Source: an uncultured Christensenellaceae bacterium (GTDB lineage Bacteria; Bacillota; Clostridia; Christensenellales; UBA3700). From it: a stretch of DNA of 64,000 nt. A model generated the notes under the pieces. It was given only the letters and a program-made list of their open reading frames with translations, was not told the origin of the DNA and did not search any database. The translations under genes were made by a program, and so were the position numbers. How positions within the stretch are numbered: position 1 is the first letter of the stretch; every line of letters begins with the position of its first letter. The stretch lies in the NCBI GenBank assembly GCA_944376205.1, contig CALWBV010000004.1, forward strand, positions 70,341-134,340, written 5' to 3'. This document shows positions 56,285 through 64,000 of the stretch, one piece after another.

Positions 56285-58483
56285 ATGAACAGTTTGATTT
56301 ATTTCAGACCTGCGAAATTATGGCATGAGGCATTGCCTTTGGGCAACGGCAAAACCGCTGTAATGGCTTACGGCGGCAAAAGCAGCGAAAAACTTTGTTT
56401 CAACGACGCTACTTTTTGGTCGGGCTATCCTCAGAATCACGACAGAAAAGAGGCTTTTGACAATTTGAAAAAAGCGAGAGACTTGATTTTTCAAGGTAAA
56501 AATTCTCTTGCAAGTCAATTTGTAAAAAACAATTTATACGGCAATTATTCGCAGGCATATATGCCGCTTGCCGACTTGAAAATCAAATTTACAAGCGTTA
56601 AAGCTAGCGAAAATTACAAGCACAGTCTCGATTTGGATACAGCACTCTTTCATGTGGAAAGCGGCTTATTGAAGCGTACGTGTTTTGTATCCTATCCCGA
56701 TAACGTTGCCGTGTACAGGGCGGAAAGCAAGGAAAAATTCGCTTTGGTAATCAGCGGAAGTTCAAAGGTAAAACACAGCGTCAGAGTTAGCGATAAAAAA
56801 CTTCTCGTCTACGGCAACGCTCCCGATGTGGCTTTGCCCAACTATTTAAGAACAAAACTTTTCCCTATCAGATACAATGAGAAAAAGGCAATGGCTTTTT
56901 GTCTTGCTACAAGCATAGATACCGACGGCAACGTTATTTACGGCAGTAAAAGTATCAAGGTAACGGGTGCGAGTTATGTGAATATCTATTCTGTCACGGG
57001 TACCGGATTCTCGGGATATGACAAAATGCCCGTCAGCGATTGCGAAAAAGCGATAGCGGATACAGTGAAAAATCTTAAAGTTTACGATTATCAAAAAGTA
57101 TTGCAATCGCACATAAGGGACTACAAGGCTTTGTATGACAGACATAAGCTGGTTATCGGCGGCGATACGCAAAAAGACGTGCTTACCATGCTTGAAAATG
57201 CAAAGAGCGGAAAAGTCGGTTCCGATTTGATAAACCTTTTGTACAATTACGGAAAGTATATGACGATAGCAGGCAGCCGTAACTCTCAACCGCTTAATCT
57301 GCAAGGACAATGGAATCACAGCGTAAGACCTCCTTGGAGCAGCAACCTTACGACGAATATAAATTACGAAATGAACTATTGGCATGCGAGTGCTGTAGGA
57401 TTGCAGGAGTGTTTGAAGCCTTTTTATGAAGCTACAAAAGAAATCGTCGAGAGAGGAAAAAATACTGCAAAGGTAAATTTCGGAGCAAAAGGATTTGCCT
57501 GCAATCACAACGTGGATATTTGGCGCAATACTTCTCCCGTGAGAGGCGACGCCGAATATATGTATGCGCCCTTGTGCGGAGCGTGGATAGTCAACGAGAC
57601 GGTAGCGCATCAGCTCAACGGCGGCAAGGGCTTTGACGAGGATACTCTTTATGCGTTGGAACAGAGCGTATTGTTTATTCTCGATTATCTCACAGAAAAA
57701 GACGGATATCTCGTTACTTGTCCTTCGGCGTCTCCCGAATTGAGATTCAATGCAAGCGACGGTGCGGCAAGCGTGGATTACGCCGGGGCTTTCGAAATGT
57801 CAATCATAAGGAGAGCTTTTTCCTATGCGCTCGAAAGTCCTTTGTCGGAGGATATCAAACAAAGAATAAAAGAAGCGGAGAAAAAACTCTATCCTTATCA
57901 AGAGTGTAAATTCGGACTTGCCGAATGGCATAAGGAATTCGATTTCAACGAAAAAGGACACAGACATTTTTCTCCTTTGTACGGAGTGTATCCGGGAAAG
58001 ACAATCGGCTATTATAAGGACAATGAACTTTGCAAACTCAACTACAAACTTTTCAAAGTAAGAACGGACAATTCGCATTCTTCTATCGGTTGGAGTGCGG
58101 CTTGGGCAATCTGTCTTGCAGGAAGATTTCACGATAAGGAAACAGCAAGCAAAACCGTAAAGAGTATGCTTGCAAAATCCATATTGAAAAATCTCTTTGA
58201 TTTCCATCCTCCCGTATTTTTCCAGATCGACGGAAACTTCGGTTTTGTCGCAGGCATCAACGAATTGCTGGTATATGAGGAAGACGGAATAATAGAATTG
58301 TTGCCCGCTTGTATCGACGAACTCAAAAACGGCAGCGTAAGCGGACACGTAGTCAACGGAATAAGAATGGATTTTGAGTGGGAAAACGGTCAGGTGACAA
58401 AATTCAGCGCCGACAAACCCGTAAGATTGAGAAACAAAAACATATCGCAAAAAGCAATTTTGAAAAACGCAAAACTTATTTGA
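56285..58483 (+). CDS. GH95 alpha-L-fucosidase (alpha-1,2-type)
   Basis: The 732-residue protein shows the GH95 plan: an N-terminal beta-sandwich starting P-A-K-L-W-H-E-A-L-P-L-G-N-G, then an (alpha/alpha)6 barrel with L-Q-G-Q-W-N and N-I-N-Y-E-M-N-Y-W (catalytic Asn region), S-A-S-P-E (about Glu485, catalytic acid region), H-S-S-I-G-W-S and Q-I-D-G-N-F-G. Family members remove terminal Fuc-alpha-1,2-Gal, the H antigen. No signal peptide, so cytoplasmic. AAAGGGAG precedes the ATG. It lies 14 bases upstream of the GH110-like gene and is clearly cotranscribed with it. Confidence 0.93.
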   Translation: MNSLIYFRPAKLWHEALPLGNGKTAVMAYGGKSSEKLCFNDATFWSGYPQNHDRKEAFDNLKKARDLIFQGKNSLASQFVKNNLYGNYSQAYMPLADLKIKFTSVKASENYKHSLDLDTALFHVESGLLKRTCFVSYPDNVAVYRAESKEKFALVISGSSKVKHSVRVSDKKLLVYGNAPDVALPNYLRTKLFPIRYNEKKAMAFCLATSIDTDGNVIYGSKSIKVTGASYVNIYSVTGTGFSGYDKMPVSDCEKAIADTVKNLKVYDYQKVLQSHIRDYKALYDRHKLVIGGDTQKDVLTMLENAKSGKVGSDLINLLYNYGKYMTIAGSRNSQPLNLQGQWNHSVRPPWSSNLTTNINYEMNYWHASAVGLQECLKPFYEATKEIVERGKNTAKVNFGAKGFACNHNVDIWRNTSPVRGDAEYMYAPLCGAWIVNETVAHQLNGGKGFDEDTLYALEQSVLFILDYLTEKDGYLVTCPSASPELRFNASDGAASVDYAGAFEMSIIRRAFSYALESPLSEDIKQRIKEAEKKLYPYQECKFGLAEWHKEFDFNEKGHRHFSPLYGVYPGKTIGYYKDNELCKLNYKLFKVRTDNSHSSIGWSAAWAICLAGRFHDKETASKTVKSMLAKSILKNLFDFHPPVFFQIDGNFGFVAGINELLVYEEDGIIELLPACIDELKNGSVSGHVVNGIRMDFEWENGQVTKFSADKPVRLRNKNISQKAILKNAKLI

Positions 58484-58497
58484 ATAAAGGATAAATT

Positions 58498-60126
58498 ATG
58501 AGAATCAAAGTAAAGGATAAGGGTATTGCATGCGGCAAAGACGTCACAGAAAAATTGCAGAAACTCCTGCAAGAGCTCAAGGACGTCAAAGAAGAAAAGA
58601 TATTGGAATTCGAAAAAGGCGAGTACTTTATATCTTCTGACAATGCCGTGAAAAAGAAACTGTACATAACAAATACGATAGGCGACAACGAGTGGGAAAA
58701 GAATGAGGAACCTCATCTCAATACTGTTGCCGTATTGATAGAAAACGTCAACGATCTGACTTTTGAGGGCAACGGATGTACTTTTGTGCTTGACGGTCAG
58801 ATGACGAACGTGTCCGTTATAGGTTGCAAAAACGTTGTGCTCAAGGATTTTGCAATCAGAACGGTAAACCCCGATATGCACGAATTCAAAGTCGTGGATA
58901 AAAAAATCAATTATATTGATTTCGAGATAGATGCCGAGAGCCGTTATGCGTGCATTGACGGCAAGTATTATTTTACGGGCAAGGATTATTGCGTCCCGTT
59001 CAACAACAAATCGACGTCGGCTTTCTGGATAGGACGTATCAGAGAAGATAACCCGAATAATATATGCCGTGTGAGTCATCCTTTATTAGGTTCGTACAAA
59101 ATCAAGGAACTTTCTCCGAATTTGTTCAGAGCTTATTATTGGTTGCCCAAGAAATACAAAAAAGGCGACAGATATTATTGCTTTGACGTGAGAAGGAAAT
59201 ATGCGGGAATATTTGTGGACGAGAGCGAAAACGTGACGCTTGAAGGAATCAGTCAATACTTCAACTATTCATTGGCTGTTGTCTGTCAGAACAGTAAGGA
59301 TATTACTATCGACAAATGCAGATTTGCACCTGAAAAAAACAGCAGTAAATTAATGGCGTCGGTAGCGGACTTTATTCAGATTTGCGTGTGCAGAGGTCTG
59401 GTGAACATTAAGGATAACTATTTCGAAGGTTCGGGAGACGATTGTCTGAACGTGCACGGAATCCATTTTCCTATAACCGCATACGACAAAAATAATATGA
59501 CGGTAAAATTCGCTCACTTGCAGTCGCACGGATTCAATCCGTTGAGGGTGGGCGATACGGTAAAAATAGTAGATCCGAAGACTCTTTTAGGCGGCGAGAC
59601 AGCTAAAATTATATCTTCGGAATCAGTGGGCGAAAAAGTCATAAAACTCGTGCTCGACCATGAAATTTCCACACCTTTAGGCTACGTGATAGAGGATATC
59701 GACGCTTGTCCCGATCTTAATTTCGAAAACAATGTGATGACAAGAATCATAACCCGAGGAATATTGGTTACTACAAGCGGAAAAGTCCGCATCTCAAACA
59801 ATAAATTTCTCAACACTTCAATGCATTCGTTGCTGATATCCGATGACGCAAAGAGTTGGTACGAAAGCGGCAACGTACAGGACGTCGTCATCGAGAATAA
59901 CTATTTCAAAGAGTGCCCGATGTACAATGTTTTCGTCAAGCCCGAAAATGCAGTTCACAGAGGTTGTGTCCACAAAAACATAACTATAAAAAACAATACT
60001 TTCGACAGCGGCGAAAAGGGAGGATTGTACTTCAAATCGACTGACAACATAGTTATCGAAGGCAATGTCTTCAAAGGCAAAAAAAGAATAAAATCAAAAA
60101 ATTCAAATATCACAAAAGCGCAATGA
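58498..60126 (+). CDS. GH110-like alpha-1,3-galactosidase (parallel beta-helix)
   Basis: The 542-residue protein is a right-handed parallel beta-helix. The block G-S-G-D-D-C-L-N-V-H-G (about residues 311-321) matches the catalytic Asp-Asp-x-x-N-x-H-G region of GH110, enzymes that remove the alpha-1,3-galactose of blood group B and related epitopes. C-terminal coils carry repeated N-N-x-F and E-N-N-Y-F turns. No signal peptide is seen, whereas many Bacteroides GH110 enzymes are exported. The neighbours (two fucosidases and beta-galactosidase) fit stepwise removal of such caps. Another beta-helix glycosidase or lyase is possible. Confidence 0.72.
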   Translation: MRIKVKDKGIACGKDVTEKLQKLLQELKDVKEEKILEFEKGEYFISSDNAVKKKLYITNTIGDNEWEKNEEPHLNTVAVLIENVNDLTFEGNGCTFVLDGQMTNVSVIGCKNVVLKDFAIRTVNPDMHEFKVVDKKINYIDFEIDAESRYACIDGKYYFTGKDYCVPFNNKSTSAFWIGRIREDNPNNICRVSHPLLGSYKIKELSPNLFRAYYWLPKKYKKGDRYYCFDVRRKYAGIFVDESENVTLEGISQYFNYSLAVVCQNSKDITIDKCRFAPEKNSSKLMASVADFIQICVCRGLVNIKDNYFEGSGDDCLNVHGIHFPITAYDKNNMTVKFAHLQSHGFNPLRVGDTVKIVDPKTLLGGETAKIISSESVGEKVIKLVLDHEISTPLGYVIEDIDACPDLNFENNVMTRIITRGILVTTSGKVRISNNKFLNTSMHSLLISDDAKSWYESGNVQDVVIENNYFKECPMYNVFVKPENAVHRGCVHKNITIKNNTFDSGEKGGLYFKSTDNIVIEGNVFKGKKRIKSKNSNITKAQ

Positions 60127-60133
60127 GGTAAAT

Positions 60134-60258
60134 ATGAAACAACCGTCTTCAAAATCAAAAAAAAATTATTATTGCAGTAACGGTTTGCGTGGTGGTTTTG
60201 GCGCTTGTTATCGCCATTCCTAATATTTGTCTTACGCAGATAGGAAAACAAACACAGA
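60134..60258 (+). pseudogene. detached N-terminal membrane anchor of the downstream TPR protein
   Basis: GAGGTAAAT precedes an ATG at 60134 that starts MKQPSSKSKK and hits an A9 run at 60157-60165. In the next frame the sequence continues as a clear membrane helix (IIIAVTVCVVVLALVIAI), and a second one-base shift near 60245-60266, at A4 runs, is needed to enter the downstream frame. Both shifts equal one extra A. I read this as the 5' end of the next gene, broken or mis-sequenced. Confidence 0.6.
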
Positions 60259-60915
60259 TTGGAAAACAATATCGAACAGACTTTGTTCAGAGACGATCTG
60301 TATATCGAGTATATACGTCATATCTCTTACAGGGACGTACACAAAGCATACGACATGATCATGTCAAGACATTTCCATCCTTGGGAAGGCGGCGAAGGCA
60401 AAGTAACTAAATTGTATAAGGAAATAGTAAAAACCGTTGCCCGTGAATATGCACAAAAGAAGGATTACGTCAATGCAACAGAATGGTATAAAAAGGCGCT
60501 TTCTTTCCCTCACAATCTCGGCGAAGGAAAACTTATATTGGACTATGACAACGACGTTTGGTACGAGATGGGAGAACTTGCTGAAAAATTCGGCGATTCC
60601 AAAGCCGAAGAATATTATAAGATGGCGGCAAGGGGCAATGCAGTCGTAGCCGACGATATGTATTACAACGACAATCCTATCGAATACATCTATTACAAGG
60701 CGCTGGCAGAACTCAAACTCGGCAACAAGTCTGTCGCAAAAGAAATAAAACAAGCCTTTACGAATTACTGCAATGTCAACAAAAACAAGCATTGCATAAT
60801 AGATTATTTTGCTGTTTCTTTGCCTGATTTGTTGGTATGGGAACAGGACCTCGACAAGAGAAACAACGCATTCTGCGACTATGTAAAAAGTCTTGCAGAA
60901 AAAATTCAAGCTTGA
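60259..60915 (+). CDS. TPR-like protein resembling the C-terminal part of DUF5107/TPR proteins
   Basis: The readable frame gives 218 residues from a TTG without a binding site; the real start is probably the ATG at 60134 (see the upstream fragment). It is helical, with TPR-like repeats: Y-V-N-A-T-E-W-Y-K-K-A-L, F-P-H-N-L-G-E-G-K and A-E-E-Y-Y-K-M-A-A. The P-x-N-L-G-E-G-K block resembles the TPR tail of DUF5107 proteins found among sugar genes. With the upstream helix it would be a membrane-anchored protein of about 255 residues. It lies inside the fucosidase cluster, eight bases after the GH110-like stop and 12 bases before the next enzyme. Confidence 0.65.
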   Translation: MENNIEQTLFRDDLYIEYIRHISYRDVHKAYDMIMSRHFHPWEGGEGKVTKLYKEIVKTVAREYAQKKDYVNATEWYKKALSFPHNLGEGKLILDYDNDVWYEMGELAEKFGDSKAEEYYKMAARGNAVVADDMYYNDNPIEYIYYKALAELKLGNKSVAKEIKQAFTNYCNVNKNKHCIIDYFAVSLPDLLVWEQDLDKRNNAFCDYVKSLAEKIQA

Positions 60916-60927
60916 GGGAGATAGATT

Positions 60928-62799
60928 ATGAACAAACTTATATATCAAAGCGAAAAAATTCAAAAAACCCTTTTTTGCGAAAACGACAAAATCGTATCTG
61001 TCGAATATCGCAATTTATTGACAAACAAAACATATTCGACAAATAGCGAAGACGTATCCGTAAAATATAAACTTGACGGAGACAAGAAAGCGAGAGTAGC
61101 GACATCGGCGGCTATGAGCTTGCAAAATGCAGACGAAAAGGGCTATGAGCTTGTTTGCAAAGACGGAAATTTTACTTTAGAAGTTTCCTACATGTCGGGC
61201 AAGCAAGGCGTATTGTATAAGAAAGTGATTCTTAAGGCAAAAGGCGATATTTTTATAGAGTATGCGGATTTGCAGACTTTATCTTGCGGTAATATCGCAT
61301 ACACATGGCAAGCGCCCTATGCCGGAAAGACATATTTGCCTCAATCTATCGCAAGACTAGGACAACCTTTGTATCTGGGAGATATGTTTATAGGTACGGA
61401 ATCTCCAGTTGGCGAAAATGCTATCCGCTCCGATAAAGCGTATTGCAGATACAATACGGGCAGAAAACTTTCGGAGGTATGCGAGAATTTCGTTTACGAG
61501 TTGCCCTTGCAAGTCGTGGGTGCGGGCAGCGCCGACAATTTCGTGGCGATGCGAAAAGCCTTTTTCGAATACATCGAGAGCATATCGAGACCTTTCAGAT
61601 TGAGACTCCAGTTCAACAGTTGGTACGACAATATGCTTGACATCACGCCCGAGAGGATAGAAAACTCTTTTAAGCAGGTATATGAAGGACTAAAAAATAC
61701 GGGGCTTCGACCTTTGGATTGCTACGTTGTCGACGACGGATGGGCAGAGTATAAGAAACCCGTATTCTGGGAGTTCAACGACAAATTCAAGGACGGCTTT
61801 GCAAACGAAGCCAAACTTACCAGGTCTTTAGACAGTAAGTTCGGAGTATGGTTCGGCCCGAGAGGAGGATATACCTCGCAGACGATAAAGTTTGCCAGAT
61901 TACTCAAAAAAATAGGCTATCACGTCAATACGAGAAGCTGCGATATTTGTACGGCAGACAAGAGATATATCTCCGACTTGTGCGATAAAATGGCGGATTT
62001 TTGCCTAAGTTACAACGTCGATTATTTTAAGATCGACGGCTTTGCGAAGGCACCTTGCAAAAAGAGCGATCACAACCATATCAAGGCAAAAGGCGAAGGT
62101 CTTGCTTTCTATACCTATTTTTGGGAAGAGTGGATCAAAGGCTTTGAAAAAATCCGTAAAGTTCAGCCCGATGTGTGTTTGAATATCACGTCGTACGTGC
62201 ATTGTTCGCCCTGGTTTCTCAAGTGGGTGGATTTTATCTGGATGAACAACGCTTCGGATATGGGCTATGTCGGCAAAGGCAACGATTTGTCGATGTGTCT
62301 GAATTACCGCGACGAGCGTTATCGCAATTTCTACGAAGAAAGACAATTGCAATTTCCCGCTTGTCACATGTATAACCACGAACCTTGTTATGCCTTGAAA
62401 AACTATAACGTCTCCAAGCCTTGGCAGAAGGATAAGCCCGTCGTATATACTGACGAGGAGTTTGCCACATATCTCAAAGCGTGCATGATGAGAGGCAGCG
62501 GACTTATAGAATTGTATTTTTCGCCCGCAATGATGAATAAGGAAAAATGGCAAACAACTTGCGATATTCTCAAATGGACGGAGAAGAATTTCGATTTATT
62601 GAGTACGTCGCAGTTCTTTGGCGGAAGACCCGATAAAGGAGAGGTTTACGGCTATTATGCATGCCGCAACGGCAAATACATAATCATGCTGCGCAACAGC
62701 GGTGACAAAACCCGGTCTTACGAATTCGATTTGCTGGGCATAGGAAAGATACAAGGTACCTTGAAGCCTTTCGAGATCAAATTTACGGAGGAGATATGA
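60928..62799 (+). CDS. GH36/clan GH-D-like alpha-galactosidase or alpha-N-acetylgalactosaminidase
   Basis: The 623-residue protein has an N-terminal beta domain (to about 215) and a TIM barrel with F-N-S-W-Y-D-N, C-Y-V-V-D-D-G-W, the nucleophile-type Y-F-K-I-D-G (about Asp370) and a later N-N-A-S-D-M-G that may supply the acid/base. This is the clan GH-D pattern (GH27/GH31/GH36), but sequence spacing is not that of a standard alpha-galactosidase; related enzymes include alpha-N-acetylgalactosaminidases acting on mucin. No signal peptide. GGGAG precedes the ATG; the next gene overlaps or abuts its stop. The precise substrate is unresolved. Confidence 0.72.
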   Translation: MNKLIYQSEKIQKTLFCENDKIVSVEYRNLLTNKTYSTNSEDVSVKYKLDGDKKARVATSAAMSLQNADEKGYELVCKDGNFTLEVSYMSGKQGVLYKKVILKAKGDIFIEYADLQTLSCGNIAYTWQAPYAGKTYLPQSIARLGQPLYLGDMFIGTESPVGENAIRSDKAYCRYNTGRKLSEVCENFVYELPLQVVGAGSADNFVAMRKAFFEYIESISRPFRLRLQFNSWYDNMLDITPERIENSFKQVYEGLKNTGLRPLDCYVVDDGWAEYKKPVFWEFNDKFKDGFANEAKLTRSLDSKFGVWFGPRGGYTSQTIKFARLLKKIGYHVNTRSCDICTADKRYISDLCDKMADFCLSYNVDYFKIDGFAKAPCKKSDHNHIKAKGEGLAFYTYFWEEWIKGFEKIRKVQPDVCLNITSYVHCSPWFLKWVDFIWMNNASDMGYVGKGNDLSMCLNYRDERYRNFYEERQLQFPACHMYNHEPCYALKNYNVSKPWQKDKPVVYTDEEFATYLKACMMRGSGLIELYFSPAMMNKEKWQTTCDILKWTEKNFDLLSTSQFFGGRPDKGEVYGYYACRNGKYIIMLRNSGDKTRSYEFDLLGIGKIQGTLKPFEIKFTEEI

Positions 62800-62801
62800 G
62801 A

Positions 62802-64000
62802 ATGTTCGAGATTAGAAAAGATTCGTTTTATTTGGACGGAAAACCTTTCAGAATTTTTTCGGGAGCAATGCACTATTTCAGAGTTTTGCCCGAGTATTGG
62901 GAAGACAGGCTCAAAAAGCTCAAAGCTTTGGGTATGAATTGCGTAGAAACCGTAACTTGCTGGAATCTGCATGAGCCCAAAGAAGGCGAATTCGATTTTA
63001 CAGGCATGCTCGATATCGTTAAGTTCTGCAAGACGGCCCAAAATCTAGGACTATACGTCATAGTCCGTCCCGGTCCCTACACTTGTGCGGAATGGGATTT
63101 CGGCGGTTTTCCAGCATGGCTTCTCAAAGACAAAAATTTAAGATTGAGATGCAATGATTCCAAGTATATGGCAAAGGTAAAACCTTTTCTTGAGAGAATG
63201 GCAAAGGAACTCAAACCTATGCTTATCACCAACGGAGGAAATATACTTGCAGTCCAGATAGAAAACGAATACGGTTCTTACGGCAACGACAAAGAATATC
63301 TCAAGGCAATAGAAAAGATACTTACTGACAGCGGGATAAACGTTCCGTTTTTCACGTCGGACGGCAATACTAATTTTATGCTGTCGGGCGGCACGTTGCC
63401 TCATATATACAAGACGCTCAATTTCGGTTCGAGAGCGAATACCGCATTCAATATACTCGATAAGTATCAGAAAGATATGCCAAAAACGTGTATGGAATTT
63501 TGGTGCGGTTGGTTCGACCATTGGGGAGAGATACACCACACGAGGATAGCGCAACAAGTTGCCGGCGAAGTAAAAAATCTTGTTGACTTGGGTGCAAACA
63601 TAAATATATATACTTTCCACGGCGGCACGAATTTTAATTTCTGGGCAGGGGCAAACAACTATGCGAAATATCAGCCTACCGTCACGAGTTATGACGATGC
63701 GGCACTGCTCAACGAATACGGCGATTATACAAAAGCATATCACAAGGTAAGAAAGGTTTTGCACGAGGCGCAAGGTTTGGAATACGGGGAGTTACCCGCA
63801 AGACCTATACTCCAAAATATCGGAAAAGTAAACCTTACCAAAAGAGCCGACCTTTGGAAAAACCTCTATGCTTTGGGACAAAAACATTTTAGTCCTACTC
63901 CCGAATCCATGGAATGCTTCGACCAGAATTTCGGATATATACTATACGAAACGACTATTAAAGGCAGCTATCCTTCCCAAACTCTTTATGTCGAGGGCGT
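62802..64000 (+). CDS. GH35 beta-galactosidase (3' end outside window)
   Basis: About 400 residues are present and the frame runs off the right edge. The GH35 core is complete: G-A-M-H-Y-F-R-V, R-P-G-P-Y-T-C-A-E-W-D-F-G-G, Q-I-E-N-E-Y-G (acid/base Glu) and M-E-F-W-C-G-W-F-D-H-W-G (nucleophile Glu), then Y-T-F-H-G-G-T-N-F-N-F-W. It should remove terminal beta-galactose, the residue exposed once fucose and alpha-galactose caps are gone. I chose the ATG at 62802, eight bases after AGGAG; an ATG at 62796 overlaps the previous stop as ATGA and is equally in frame. No signal peptide, so cytoplasmic. Confidence 0.9.
   Translation, partial: MFEIRKDSFYLDGKPFRIFSGAMHYFRVLPEYWEDRLKKLKALGMNCVETVTCWNLHEPKEGEFDFTGMLDIVKFCKTAQNLGLYVIVRPGPYTCAEWDFGGFPAWLLKDKNLRLRCNDSKYMAKVKPFLERMAKELKPMLITNGGNILAVQIENEYGSYGNDKEYLKAIEKILTDSGINVPFFTSDGNTNFMLSGGTLPHIYKTLNFGSRANTAFNILDKYQKDMPKTCMEFWCGWFDHWGEIHHTRIAQQVAGEVKNLVDLGANINIYTFHGGTNFNFWAGANNYAKYQPTVTSYDDAALLNEYGDYTKAYHKVRKVLHEAQGLEYGELPARPILQNIGKVNLTKRADLWKNLYALGQKHFSPTPESMECFDQNFGYILYETTIKGSYPSQTLYVEG

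Overview
The window looks like chromosome from an uncultured, gut-type Firmicute of the class Clostridia, perhaps Christensenellales-like; that placement is an inference. The supporting signs are purine-rich AGGAGG-type ribosome binding sites, TTGACA/TATAAT promoters, U-tailed intrinsic terminators, a Veg protein and a SipL-type SPOCS/LysM protein beside ispE, giant MBG/Ig-like surface proteins, BspA-type leucine-rich repeats, and many cytoplasmic glycan-cleaving enzymes. I see no rRNA or tRNA genes, CRISPR arrays or intact insertion sequences.

Layout. (1) 1-15.9 kb: three giant exported surface proteins (the first enters from the left edge), the last apparently fused to a lipoprotein-like domain. 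(2) 16.3-23.9 kb: two FAD-dependent oxidoreductases, a polygalacturonase-like lipoprotein, a leucine-rich-repeat surface protein and a membrane-bound XRE regulator. (3) 24.5-40 kb: housekeeping genes, namely leuS-serS-acyltransferase on the minus strand, then a VOC protein, metF, metH (without its reactivation domain), a NUDIX hydrolase, veg, sipL, an aldo/keto reductase, ispE, mgsA and a lone pilT. (4) 40.2-46.7 kb: a TIM-barrel-like lipoprotein, a GPH sugar symporter with a long charged tail overlapping a GH36 alpha-galactosidase, and a CMD-cupin fusion. (5) 46.8-53.3 kb: a five-gene minus-strand envelope operon (two calcineurin-type phosphoesterases, a GH18-like protein, a polytopic membrane protein and a DUF4838 protein), divergent from an AraC regulator. 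(6) 54.7-64 kb: a plus-strand run of GH29, GH95, GH110-like, a TPR protein, a GH36-like enzyme and GH35 (cut by the right edge).

Region 6 has the set of activities expected for stepwise trimming of fucosylated, blood-group-type host glycans: alpha-fucosidases, an alpha-1,3-galactosidase candidate, an alpha-galactosidase-like enzyme and a beta-galactosidase. None of the proteins has a visible signal peptide, so oligosaccharides would be imported before cleavage. The AraC gene between regions 5 and 6 is the obvious candidate regulator.

The most unusual non-coding signal is a 41-bp perfect palindrome (16-bp arms, 9-nt loop) found three times in intergenic DNA. Each copy has an AT-rich stretch on one side and a second hairpin of different sequence on the other, always with the same polarity, and arm differences between copies are compensated. 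One copy has a near-consensus promoter and a terminator, like a free-standing small RNA gene. Two genes (47.6 kb and 60.2 kb) carry apparent single-base frameshifts that detach a membrane-targeting N-terminus. All coordinates and motif calls were made by eye.
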